A stretch of 64,000 nucleotides of DNA from Nemertoderma westbladi. Taxonomy: Eukaryota; Xenacoelomorpha; Nemertodermatida; Nemertodermatidae. The stretch lies in the NCBI GenBank assembly GCA_032718475.1, contig JAUCBJ010000069.1, positions 1 to 64,000 on the forward strand, read 5' to 3'. Every line of letters begins with the position of its first letter. The first letter of the stretch is position 1. This document shows positions 10,347 to 19,348 of this stretch, piece after piece. Made by a program: the position numbers and the translations under genes. Below the pieces are notes generated by a model. It saw nothing but the letters and a program-made list of their open reading frames with translations. It made no database searches and was not told the origin of the DNA.

Positions 10347-11957
10347 ATGGATAATCACGGTAGCACGCTAAATAACATTGGTCCCCAAGACCGTATAGAG
10401 ATGGACCGATATCTCAGGTTCCTTTGTTACAAAACGATACAGATTATAGTGCAAAGTCGTTTCAGCGAGAAGCAACACACAGTTTCTAAACCACTGGCAT
10501 CCGGTAAGGACTGGTTCAACCTAGCGATAACCGATGTGTTGGAGGTTGTAACAGAAGCGAAACGGGTGCTGGCGGGGCAGCTTCCTACACCCGGTAAGAG
10601 TTTGTGTGTGGAACTCTCTTTACGAGTGCACGATGAAGGGACTATTAATCTGGAAGTTTGGTGTATAAGCATCAAGGATAATAAACAATCAGCAAACATT
10701 CAATTACTCTGCACTCTGTACAACCGAATTACAATTCTATTAAAATCGCTTATCTGTTTGAGTCGAATAATGCCGGGTTATCGAATAGCTCACAGCTTGG
10801 ATTCCGATCATAAAGTACTTTACAGGGTTTATTTCGGTAATCCCAGACTTTACACCCTCGGGGATCAGCATAAAAGTCTGAAAGTCGGCCATGTATTAAC
10901 ACCTACCGGTACAGTCAGTTTGTCAACTTACTACCGGACAAAACTCCAGTATCTAGAGAAACTTCCGCAGACTCTAACTGCGAGGGGTCGTGAGGGTTTG
11001 GTGGGAGAGTCTTCGGTGGAGCTGATGGGGGAGGGGGCTGATCGGGGAGGGATTGTGGGGGAGGGAGAAGGGATTATAGACGATCGGAAAGAGATGGCTA
11101 ATGGGGATCGACTTGTCTCCCCAATAAATAACGGATCAAATGCTGTCCGGTCACAGAACGGATGTGCTTCTCCTGACAGAGTTACAAAATCCGATGAACA
11201 AGAAGTACCGGTGAACAAATCAGCGGATTCCGCAGTGATAGAGACGCTATCCTGGCAGGGTCTGGTTCTCCAGACAGAACAGGGTCTGGGACTCCAGAGC
11301 AGTCAAGGTGTGAGAGACCAGACCATCCAGGGTCTCAGTTCCCACACAGGCCATCGGGCGGCCTTCGTCAGCTGTAAAGACAAACCGAATCCCACATATG
11401 ATAATCTTCCCGATGACCCTCCATTCGCATCTCTCCTACTCCTATCCACTAACAACTCGTCTCCCTCGGGCAGTAACCTTTCCCAAGCTAAATCCATGGC
11501 TTCTACTCTCGAGACGGGAGATTTACATGACAATGGGACCCCGGTCTCTGGTAGATCGTCGAGGGAGCAGACAGACCCAGTGTCTGGTAGAGCGCCCAGG
11601 GAGCAGACAGACCTAGAGTCTTGTAGGTCCCCCATGGAGCAGACAGACCCAGTGTCTGTTAGGTCCCCCTTGGAGCAGACAGACCATGTGTTCTATAAAC
11701 TACACAGTAACACTGACCCCTTACACAGTAGGACCTCCGCCTCTGTAGACAACGGAGTGTCCATGGACGTGAGCCCTGCCTTCGCATCTTCTCCTTCATC
11801 CAATGCTGACTTGGACTTCTATCAGAGTTGGCAAAGGGCACCGCAACTGAAAACGATAAATCAGTCGAACGTTGCGAGTCCGATAAACGAACAACTCGAG
11901 TCTCTGAAGAATCAGATGAGTGGATTTGATATCGATAATCTATTGGCGGGTCTGTAG
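10347..11957 (+). CDS. ATG13: Autophagy-related protein 13 (ATG13), single open reading frame
   Basis: The frame encodes 536 residues from the ATG at 10347; upstream codons lack another ATG. ATG13 is the regulatory subunit of the ULK1/Atg1 kinase complex, with FIP200 and ATG101, and acts in the cytosol at autophagosome initiation. Residues ~16-200 match the N-terminal HORMA domain (FCYKTIQIIVQSRF, KDWFNLAI, SLCVELSLRVHDEG, LEVWCI, LYNRITILLKSL, YRVYFGNP, LKVGHVLTPTGTVSLSTYYR). The middle is long, Ser/Pro-rich and disordered. It carries four ~13-residue repeats built on EQTDPVSGR (residues ~400-448). Near the end DLDFYQSWQRAPQL and the terminal FDIDNLLAGL resemble the conserved ATG13 C-terminus, where the ULK1-binding tail lies. 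No intron interrupts the frame, whereas vertebrate ATG13 genes have many exons, so this may be a retrocopy or an intron-poor gene. The intact frame argues for function. Confidence 0.85.
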   Translation: MDNHGSTLNNIGPQDRIEMDRYLRFLCYKTIQIIVQSRFSEKQHTVSKPLASGKDWFNLAITDVLEVVTEAKRVLAGQLPTPGKSLCVELSLRVHDEGTINLEVWCISIKDNKQSANIQLLCTLYNRITILLKSLICLSRIMPGYRIAHSLDSDHKVLYRVYFGNPRLYTLGDQHKSLKVGHVLTPTGTVSLSTYYRTKLQYLEKLPQTLTARGREGLVGESSVELMGEGADRGGIVGEGEGIIDDRKEMANGDRLVSPINNGSNAVRSQNGCASPDRVTKSDEQEVPVNKSADSAVIETLSWQGLVLQTEQGLGLQSSQGVRDQTIQGLSSHTGHRAAFVSCKDKPNPTYDNLPDDPPFASLLLLSTNNSSPSGSNLSQAKSMASTLETGDLHDNGTPVSGRSSREQTDPVSGRAPREQTDLESCRSPMEQTDPVSVRSPLEQTDHVFYKLHSNTDPLHSRTSASVDNGVSMDVSPAFASSPSSNADLDFYQSWQRAPQLKTINQSNVASPINEQLESLKNQMSGFDIDNLLAGL

Positions 11958-12096
11958 TAGCAGTGGGTACGGTGGCCGTATGAATGTTTGGGGCGGCAGG
12001 CAGGTAGTTGTATGTCTTCCTTGTTTTAATATATTTATAATTGGAAATGTAATTTTAAAATGATATTTAAGATTGTAATCTGCAGATTGTTTGTTA

Positions 12097-12102
12097 AATA
12101 AA
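12097..12102 (+). terminator. Poly(A) signal AATAAA of the ATG13 gene
   Basis: A canonical AATAAA lies 140 bp after the ATG13 stop codon in AT-rich sequence. This fits a short 3'UTR. No genomic poly(A) tract follows. Confidence 0.6.
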
Positions 12103-12906
12103 TCAATTGGATATCTTATTATAATACAGTACCGGTACCGGTATGTGGTATTGTGTGTGAGTCCCTTTGATATACTCACCTTAGTCACCTTCATTGATTG
12201 GGGACGACCTCAAAGAAACCTGTGTGTCAAGGAAACAAGTTGTCAATGTTATTGGAATTAGTAACGTTGGACTCTTAACTATTGATATTGTTGGCTGATT
12301 GAGGGAGACTTAATTTTAGGGGAGACTTTATTTTTTTTGAATAACTCAATAACTATTGTAAATTATTTGACAATTCCACACAAAAATGTGCAAAATACTT
12401 GTAGGCAACTCCTACGTAACAATGTTTTATTGCCTTTTGGATATTTTTTGTTTTATTGCCAATACACGTTTTCTGGGTTCAAGAGTAAAGTTTTACCCTT
12501 TACAATAACTGAAAATTTGTTAGATTTTATTGCGGTTTTAATGAACTGAATGATTTTTATTTCGCCCTTGTTAGGAGAACCATTTAAACCACCACCTAAA
12601 TTTGTATAAAATTTAGGATAATAATTTGACAAATTAATAATCGTATTTTTTTGAATTTTTTCTGCTCTACTATCAAATAGACATATTGAACAAGTTATTA
12701 TTATTTCACCTCTAATACATTTTTATACGAATTTACCAATATGCGAATGGGGGGCCAAGTCTCCCCACATTGAGAGAGACTTGACACTTTCGAAAATACG
12801 AATTATTTATTTAATTAAAAAAGTTTTTTGAAATTCTCAAAATCTCACATAATGATAGCAATCATAAATGTAATTTGATAAAGTCAAAATGGCATTGAAA
12901 AATTAA
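12103..12906. other. AT-rich spacer, no gene recognised
   Basis: A 70-codon plus-strand frame at 12337-12549 has no recognisable feature and is probably chance. A short hairpin (CAAGTCTC, 12-nt loop, GAGACTTG) lies near 12756-12783. Nothing else is supported. Confidence 0.5.
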
Positions 12907-13746
12907 GGTGGGGGGGGGGGGGGGGGGGGGGTGGAGTATACCCACCCACCATCAACCTTTTTGTTTAAAATGGCTGTCAATTACTGTTAGATGATAATAT
13001 TGCTATTTTGTCATGGTCAGCCTCTATATGGAAGGCCAAATAGCCTCTATAGGAACATTTATATCCTCCCCCTAGCGGGATGTGACGGAATTAAAGATTT
13101 CACTAAAATTGTTACTAGTCCCTCAATCGTTGTCCAAATTTCTTGAAACCAACTTTTTTGGACTCAGCGTCATCGACTTTACAAAAGTTATCTTATATAA
13201 TTTATAATTAGACATTTTTATTTTAATTAATTAATCATCATATTTTTAATTAAAATTAGCTATTTTTGTAAAAAAAATGGTAATATTTATCAAAATCCCA
13301 TAAGATAACTTTTAAAGAGCTTCCAAACCTCGTTCGAATGAGCCAAAAACGAAGAAAATTGGTTGAAAAATGGCGGAGGAGTAGTAATTTGAAAATTAAA
13401 TTCCGAGAAAATGCCCTTCAACGTTAAAAAACCTTTGACTGACTGTGTTCTGGCTGGTTAATTATTTCTGGTACGAAGGATGCGTACCAATTAGCTAAAA
13501 TGTTTCATTACGGGGGTTTTCGGGGTCGCTGATTTCATTTCTGATGTCAGTTGGTTGAATCTAGTCTGTCTGTCGGTTTTCTGTCTTTCTTACAATTTGA
13601 CGGACAGACCGAAAGAGGTCTCGCTAAGCGGTTTTAGGATTTGTAATCCTTATTAAATTCTACTCTAGATGAAATAAAGAAATAACAATTTGAAATTTTA
13701 CCCGCTAAGGGGTGGTATACCCTCCCCCACCCCCCCCCCCCCCCCC
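12907..13746. mobile_element. Candidate non-autonomous element bounded by G/C homopolymer inverted ends
   Basis: The left end is a run of about 22 G followed by TGGAGTATACCCACCC. The right end, reverse-complemented, is about 17 G followed by TGGGGGAGGGTATACCACCC. A second inverted pair, CCCCCTAGCGGG (near 13070) and CCCGCTAAGGGG (near 13700), lies inside. No transposase frame and no clear target duplication were found. The homopolymers may also be length-unstable or mis-sequenced. Confidence 0.4.
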
Positions 13747-13781
13747 TCTCTAGATTCTAGGTTCTTTAGATTGCTGTTCAC

Positions 13782-15218
13782 GTGAGAGAAACTGCTGTTG
13801 AGAGACTGCTCCGTGGAAATCAGAATGGGTTCCGTAAAGGTCGTGGGACCATGGAGCCCATTTTGGCACTTAGAAGGATAATTGAAGAGTTATCAAAAAA
13901 GAAAGACAGGCATCTGGCTGTTATCTTTGTTGACTTCTTCAAGGCCTTTGATTCAGTCTCTCGCTCACGTATGTTCAGCATACTTTCATTATATGGGATT
14001 CCTGATGAAATTATTGCAGCAATCAGATCAGTATACGATGGTTCGACAACATTTGTGTCTACTGTTGACGGTGACACAGAACCATTTGAAGTGTTATGGG
14101 GCGTCCTCCAAGGAGACACACTTGCACCATTCTTGTTCATTATTGTGGTTGACTATGTTCTACGCATGTCCTTAGATCATTATAATGATGATGGGGTGAT
14201 GATAACTCCACCTACTGGCTCCAGAAGTCGAGGAAATCCTGCCAAGTACCTAACTGATCTAGACTTTGCTGATGACTTAGGAGTACTCTCAGAATCATTA
14301 GAGGGAGCCCAACGGCTCCTCAGCTCATTAGAACATGCTGCTTCTAGTGTTGGTCCTTTTATTAACTCCAGAAAGACCAAAATTCTGACAGTTAACTTTG
14401 AAAGTCCTCAGCAAGTCTCTGATCGGATGAGCATAATCTCAAAGGATGGTATGCTTGAGCATGTGGACGACTTCTGTTACCTGGGATCATGGATCCGGAA
14501 GTCAGATGAGGACCTTCGAATACGTAAGGGAAAGGCATGGGCAGCCTTGAATAGGCTTTCCAGGATTTGGAAGTCACCTAGAATTAATCGGAAACTTAAG
14601 GTCCGATTATTTAGAGCAGCAGTAGTTCCAGTTCTCCTCTACGGGAGTCCATGCTGGGCTCTAACTGCTGAGGACACCAAATCTCTGGATGGCACATTCA
14701 CAAGAATGCTACGCCGGGTTCATTGTGTCAAGTACAATGCACACATCTCCAACCAGACACTATATAACATTGGAGGTGTCTCATTGGTTCCCCCAAGCTT
14801 GACACTAGAACAAAATCGCCTCCGCTTTGCAGGACATTGCTTTCGCCGTGAGGACCAGCCAGTGCATAATCTTCTACTTTAGCAGCCTCATGGAGTGAAT
14901 AAGCATGGTGGACAGCCCATGACTTTCTTGAGACGGATCTTAAAGGACACTGGCCTTAAAGATGCGGATGATCTATCAAATGTCATGGGTGATACAGTAG
15001 GGAGTTGTGGCGGTGCAATTTTGTTGACAAGCCTGCACAGCATTCTTAAAAATGCAGCTGCAATGCAGCATGCCGATCCTAGTAGTGTTCACGTTTCCCT
15101 CACTCACCCTACTTATCTTGAGGTGACCAGATTACGGGGTACAATATTTAACCGGAATCCTCACAAATGCCTTGAAAGCAGTTATCAGTCCACTGAAATG
15201 AAAAATGAAAAGAAATAG
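13782..15218 (+). pseudogene. Non-LTR retrotransposon reverse transcriptase, 5'-truncated, one nonsense codon
   Basis: The frame 13782-14882 (366 codons from a GTG) encodes an RT without its N-terminus: NQNGFRKGRGT, then motif A FVDFFKAFDS (Asp at ~51), VLQGDTLAPFLF, the catalytic FADD (Asp ~164/165), and the thumb/C-terminal region with YLGSWI, VLLYGSPCWALT and LRFAGHCFRR. A single TAG at 14880 separates it from a further 107 in-frame codons (14895-15218) that carry the usual C-terminal continuation (PHG... then FLRRILKDTGL), so TGG to TAG is the likely mutation. The endonuclease domain and ORF1 are missing: the frame is blocked by a TAG at 13767 and the C-run element ends at 13746. The catalytic residues are intact, but truncation makes this a dead copy. 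Confidence 0.85.
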
Positions 15219-15387
15219 AAATGGAAGCATCTGAATATTATATTGGACGCCTTGCAAGACTTTGATACGTTCGCTGCAGTAGTGACCAGAAAGTCATGTC
15301 ACATAAGAACAGGAACACGGAGGTCCTTTGCAAGTCTTTTTTACTTTTAAGTTGTTTTCATTTAACGTGTATGGGCAGAGGTGCTGG
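15219..15387. other. Spacer between RT relic and 5' LTR
   Basis: 169 bp, probably the 3' flank of the non-LTR copy. No monomer of the 53-bp satellite is visible here, although satellite flanks the other end of the LTR element. Confidence 0.5.
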
Positions 15388-16645
15388 TGTAAAAGCTTCT
15401 GTGGGATATAACTGGCCCCTTTGCTTCGCAATCCAGTCTCCCCCCAGGCGCTGGAATACTCTAAAAGGTTCTCTAACTGTATATATATTCCCCTCGCCCG
15501 CAAGGTACCGTTACAGGTGTTTTAACGGACATAAAAGTCATTCGTCTATATACCTGCTTTGGCGGACATGGTAAGGCAAAAAACCCGCAATGCACCAAAT
15601 ACCTTTACACGGCTTGGCCTTGATGATTCAGATTGCGACATCTAGCAGCTGGTTGCTGGCATGGAAACAGCCATTGGACGCACGGTTCTTTGTTTGGTTT
15701 GAGCCAATCAGAGCGATTTTTTCTGTCGACGTGTAGATATTCGGCCGATGATACTAGGAGTGTTCAGTCTTACTGTTTTTTCTTGATACTTTGTGTTGTT
15801 GCTATCTAGGCCAGGAACACCGGCTCTAGAGTCAATTAGTTTTCATACTTTAGAAGAAACATTAGTAGGCTTAAATTATAGAGTGTATAACTGTTATCAC
15901 ATCATATATCAATTCATATCAACTTGTTTCTATTCTTGCATTATCGGTTCAACATACATTATTATACTGCTATTTACTGTTGTGTTTTGGTTGAATATTA
16001 TTTGGGGAACATATATAAAGAACCCAAATTTCCCAATTTTCTTGATACACTACAGGTTAGAGAGACGGGTTATATATAGCGATTGCGACTTATATTGTTG
16101 TGGTTTGTAGTGAATTTAATGCTATTTGGTAAGCCCTACATGAGTCAATTGCTGTTCGCTTTATATATGATAAAATTCATTGACGGTCGGCAAATGAGTG
16201 AGCAGTATTGTGTGTTACCGGTAGTGTGCCTGATGGTGATTGATAACTAAGCATTTCCTAAAGAATGCGCCTCATACGTGAATCATAAGCCTTACCGACT
16301 TACCGTTGTGATTAGTATAAGTCATATCTCTGTTTACCTAGATAGAGCGCCACGTCCTAAAGGAACTGTTAATATTTCCCGAAAGTGAATAATATTAGTC
16401 AGAAATTATTTATTAACGATCAATCGAATAATACAGTAAGCTTGCACTGCAATAATAATCTAAGCCCTCAGAATCCAGTCTCCCGGGTATATCCAGCGGG
16501 TGAATGGACGCGCACTAGGCTGGCTTCTGCTAATGTTGTGTTTATTGGTATTAAATATTTGTCATCTTCTAAAGTCTATTTATAAACCAAAAGATATATA
16601 AATTTTGGCAGGTTAAACTGCTAAAGGTCTTCAAAAGCGCGTACA
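15388..16645 (+). repeat. 5' LTR of the BEL/Pao element
   Basis: Starts TGTAAAAGCTTCTG and ends GCGCGTACA, shared with 30201-31440. It contains CCAAT-type motifs on both strands (15671-15677, 15704-15708) in a position suiting a promoter. A 66-codon frame at 16385-16585 recurs in the other copy but is most likely not a gene. Apart from one unrelated patch at 15898-15969, differences from the 3' copy are scattered substitutions and small indels, a few per cent by eye. Confidence 0.75.
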
Positions 16646-16710
16646 ATAACAGTTATTGACTTTATTGCAGTAAGCAATAAAGTTGAAAGTACCGGTCGAC
16701 CGGTAAACCT

Positions 16711-16840
16711 GAACCTGTACTTCTGTAGGTCAGTAGGCCCAACTGCCAGAACCGGTACTGCCGTAGGTCCGTAGGTCCAACTGCCAGAACCGGTACTTCT
16801 GTAGGTCCGTAGGCCCAACTGTCCTAACCGGTACTTCCAG
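16711..16840. repeat. 38-bp tandem repeat in the leader, about 3.5 copies
   Basis: AACTGCCAGAACCGGTACT-type units begin at 16741, 16779 and 16817, with a partial unit before. They contain GTAGGTCCGTAGGCCC and the palindrome ACCGGT. They lie just inside the 5' LTR. Confidence 0.8.
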
Positions 16841-17060
16841 TATAAGTACATTAGTATTATTCGATTTTGATTATTGTATACCGGTAGGTCTCGATATTAA
16901 ATCGGGGACGCCTGGTTTTTATTGGGATTTTACTTAGGTCTATTTCTGTCAGTTTTATTTCCTAGTAAGTTAATATTGAGCTGAAGACGTGTAAGTCTGC
17001 TCAGATTGTTCAGATAACTGTAGGCCGGACTGTTGTCGGATTGTTGTTGGGTTTGGAGAG

Positions 17061-17512
17061 ATTACTGCGTGTGTAGAGTTTGTCCGATAGAGTGCCAGTT
17101 AGTAAGTTGGGGCAGCCATAGCTGTAAGGTCAATCCCCTCTTAAAGAATAAGTCGTACTACCGTGTTAGAACGCATACTAACTAACCATTTTGGAATCTG
17201 CACATCTGTAGTTTATTTAGGCTTGACAGTATTCTGCCAACGTTTTGGCCTGTGTTTGTTTGTGTAGTCTGTTCAGGTACCGTAATAGTTATTACTCAGA
17301 TATTTTGTAGGCTGGATTGTTGTCTAGCTATTATTAGGTCTGAAAAGATTGCTGCGTGTGTAGAGTTTGTCCGATAGAGTGCCAGTTAGTAAGTTGGGGC
17401 AGCCATAGCTGTAAGGTCAATCCCCTCTTAAAGAATAAGTCGTACTACCGTGTTAGAACGCATACTAACTAACCATTTTGGAATCTACACATACTGTAGT
17501 TTATTTAGGCTT
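17061..17512. repeat. Direct repeat with 287-bp spacing in the leader
   Basis: About 155 bp starting GCGTGTGTAGAGTTTGTCCG (near 17066 and 17353) is repeated almost without change. The bases between the two copies are more diverged, so the whole unit is an imperfect 287-bp tandem duplication. Confidence 0.85.
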
Positions 17513-18526
17513 GGTGGTAGTCTGCCAGCGTTTGGTTTGTATTTTGTTTGAGTATTCTGTACGGGTAGCGTAATATTTATTATTCAGAGTTTATGCGATT
17601 ATTCGCAACATTCATGTCCCCAAGTTTATTCCTACAGTAATTGTGTTTGTTACACATACCGTTATAGTTAAATTAACCCCGGTACTACACGGGCTGCTTG
17701 GCGTAGGAAAAGACTGGTGACTTTGTGCTTCGGTCACTCCAGCAGATGCCGTGGTTCTTTTAACTGTTCAAGTATATTTAACTACTGATTATTTGTTGTA
17801 CCAGTACTTGTACCTAATTTAGGGTTTAGTGTACAGTGCTTTCCGAGGTAATTAGTGTGTAGGCAGTATATTTGTGTTGTAAAGTGGTTAATAGGCACGC
17901 TGGATCTGGTAGTCCGCGGTAATTAACTTCCAGGTAGGAACACTCCGTGATACATAACGTAGTACCTATAGCGATACGGCTATAGGTCGTCAGGCGGTGG
18001 TATTTTCCTATCTGGACAGTGCAATATATTTACTACTACTTATTATTTTCAAATACCGTAGTACCCTGTCCGTTGTAATAACCAGAATTCTAACCCTTTG
18101 TTAGGCTGGTTTGTAGACTTCCTGTAAAATTACCCTAAAAATTTCATACGTAATATTTTGTTGTGTTTAATTAGAGATTTAATCTCACCCGTATCGTAAG
18201 TAATTTGTAGTATTAAGTAACTTAGGTAAATTAGAATTATCTGTTTTAGTGTCCAATAAATAGCACTTCACTGAGAGCGCCCAGCTTCTGTGTAGTGACC
18301 CCCCAGAAATAATAACATTTATTTCGAATATTGAAAAAACCCTTTTAAACGGATATATATATATTATAAATCAACTCAAACGATTTATAAATAGTAGGCC
18401 TGCCATACAACAACTAGGTCTCAATATCAGTTGGACTACTGCTTAAATAACGGTAATAAAGTAAGTTAAAGTAACCAAGTAACCCTAAAATATTCAGAAA
18501 TTCAATTATTCTAAAATAATTGACAT
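17513..18526. other. Non-coding leader of the BEL/Pao element
   Basis: No reading frame or repeat is supported in this 1 kb between the two repeated parts of the leader. Confidence 0.5.
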
Positions 18527-18775
18527 ACCGGTATTTACCATAGGCTTATTATATTTATTTCTATAAATTTGAGCTGAAATCATACCGGTATTCTGTAATT
18601 AATTCTAGTTCATAATTATACTTATATATACTATAAGTGTAAGCTGTATACCGGTATTCACGATAGGCCTATTATATATTTATATATATTTGTGCTAAAA
18701 TTATATACCGGTACTCTGTGACAAACCTAGTTTACAATACTTATATATACTATAAGTGTATACCGGTATTCTAAT
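18527..18775. repeat. ~125-bp imperfect tandem duplication before gag
   Basis: Two copies share TACCGGTATT, an ATAGGC-TATTATAT stretch and ACTTATATATACTATAAGTG. The last motif is itself almost palindromic. The duplication lies about 100 bp before the gag start codon. Confidence 0.7.
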
Positions 18776-18877
18776 ATACTGTAATAAATTACCGGTACTA
18801 GGCCAACGGTCATACTGAATTACTAGACTTGTTTTAACTGTAACTATAGCAGTAAGCATTCAACTGTATAGCTAAAC

Positions 18878-19348
18878 ATGTCTGACACTCAGCAAAACCT
18901 GTCAGACAGTCTAATCGATACAACCATCTGTGACACAGATAGGAGTGTGGAGCGATTAAGAAAGGAGTTCAGCTCACCTCCTACTGAAAGAAAGGTCATC
19001 CCTCCAGTAGAAGTATCAGACCCTAAGTTAATCCAACACCGTAGGTCTATCATCGGCACTCGGGCCCAAGTCAAACGGAACCAGGAAGCAGCTGTCCCAC
19101 AGCAGCAACAGCCTAGTCAAGAAACTTGTTCCCAGCGATCCGATAGCTCCAGTAATTCGGATACTGTCGAGCTGACCCCCGAACGCGGATTGCAGATGGC
19201 GGCTAAAGCCTACTCGGACCCCCTTCTCACCCTTCCTGCCGCAGTGCTAACTACTATATTGATGCGGTGGAGGAACATCAAGCCGATTGGGCGAGAAATA
19301 AGCGAGCGACCCAAGATAATTATGCGGGATACGCCAGGGAAGAATTGA
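18878..19348 (+). CDS. Gag N-terminal frame of the BEL/Pao element
   Basis: 156 codons from the first good ATG after the leader (context AAACATGT). The product is hydrophilic, rich in Ser, Gln and acidic residues, with no domain recognisable by itself. It overlaps the next frame. Sequence after about codon 120 loses its Gag-like character, while the other frame gains it, so the true protein probably passes from this frame to the next between about 19210 and 19260. The relation equals a -1 change: either a lost base (a CCCCC run at 19219-19223 is a candidate) or programmed frameshifting. No canonical slippery heptamer followed by an obvious stem was seen, so mutation is favoured. Confidence 0.6.
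   Translation: MSDTQQNLSDSLIDTTICDTDRSVERLRKEFSSPPTERKVIPPVEVSDPKLIQHRRSIIGTRAQVKRNQEAAVPQQQQPSQETCSQRSDSSSNSDTVELTPERGLQMAAKAYSDPLLTLPAAVLTTILMRWRNIKPIGREISERPKIIMRDTPGKN

Noticed and set aside
10960-11080. G-rich stretch in ATG13 as a regulatory quadruplex
   Set aside because: It lies in coding sequence of a disordered Gly/Glu-rich segment, and the G runs are irregular; too weak to list.
12302-12766. Possible MITE with GGGGAGACTT/AAGTCTCCCC ends
   Set aside because: Only 10 bp of inverted match, no target duplication and no second supporting motif.
16385-16585. 66-codon frame in both LTRs
   Set aside because: It is conserved only because the LTRs are copies of each other; nothing indicates a protein.
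16690-18800. Frequent ACCGGT palindromes as protein-binding sites
   Set aside because: The motif is also common elsewhere in the window, including ATG13 and its flanks, so it is probably a genome-wide sequence habit.
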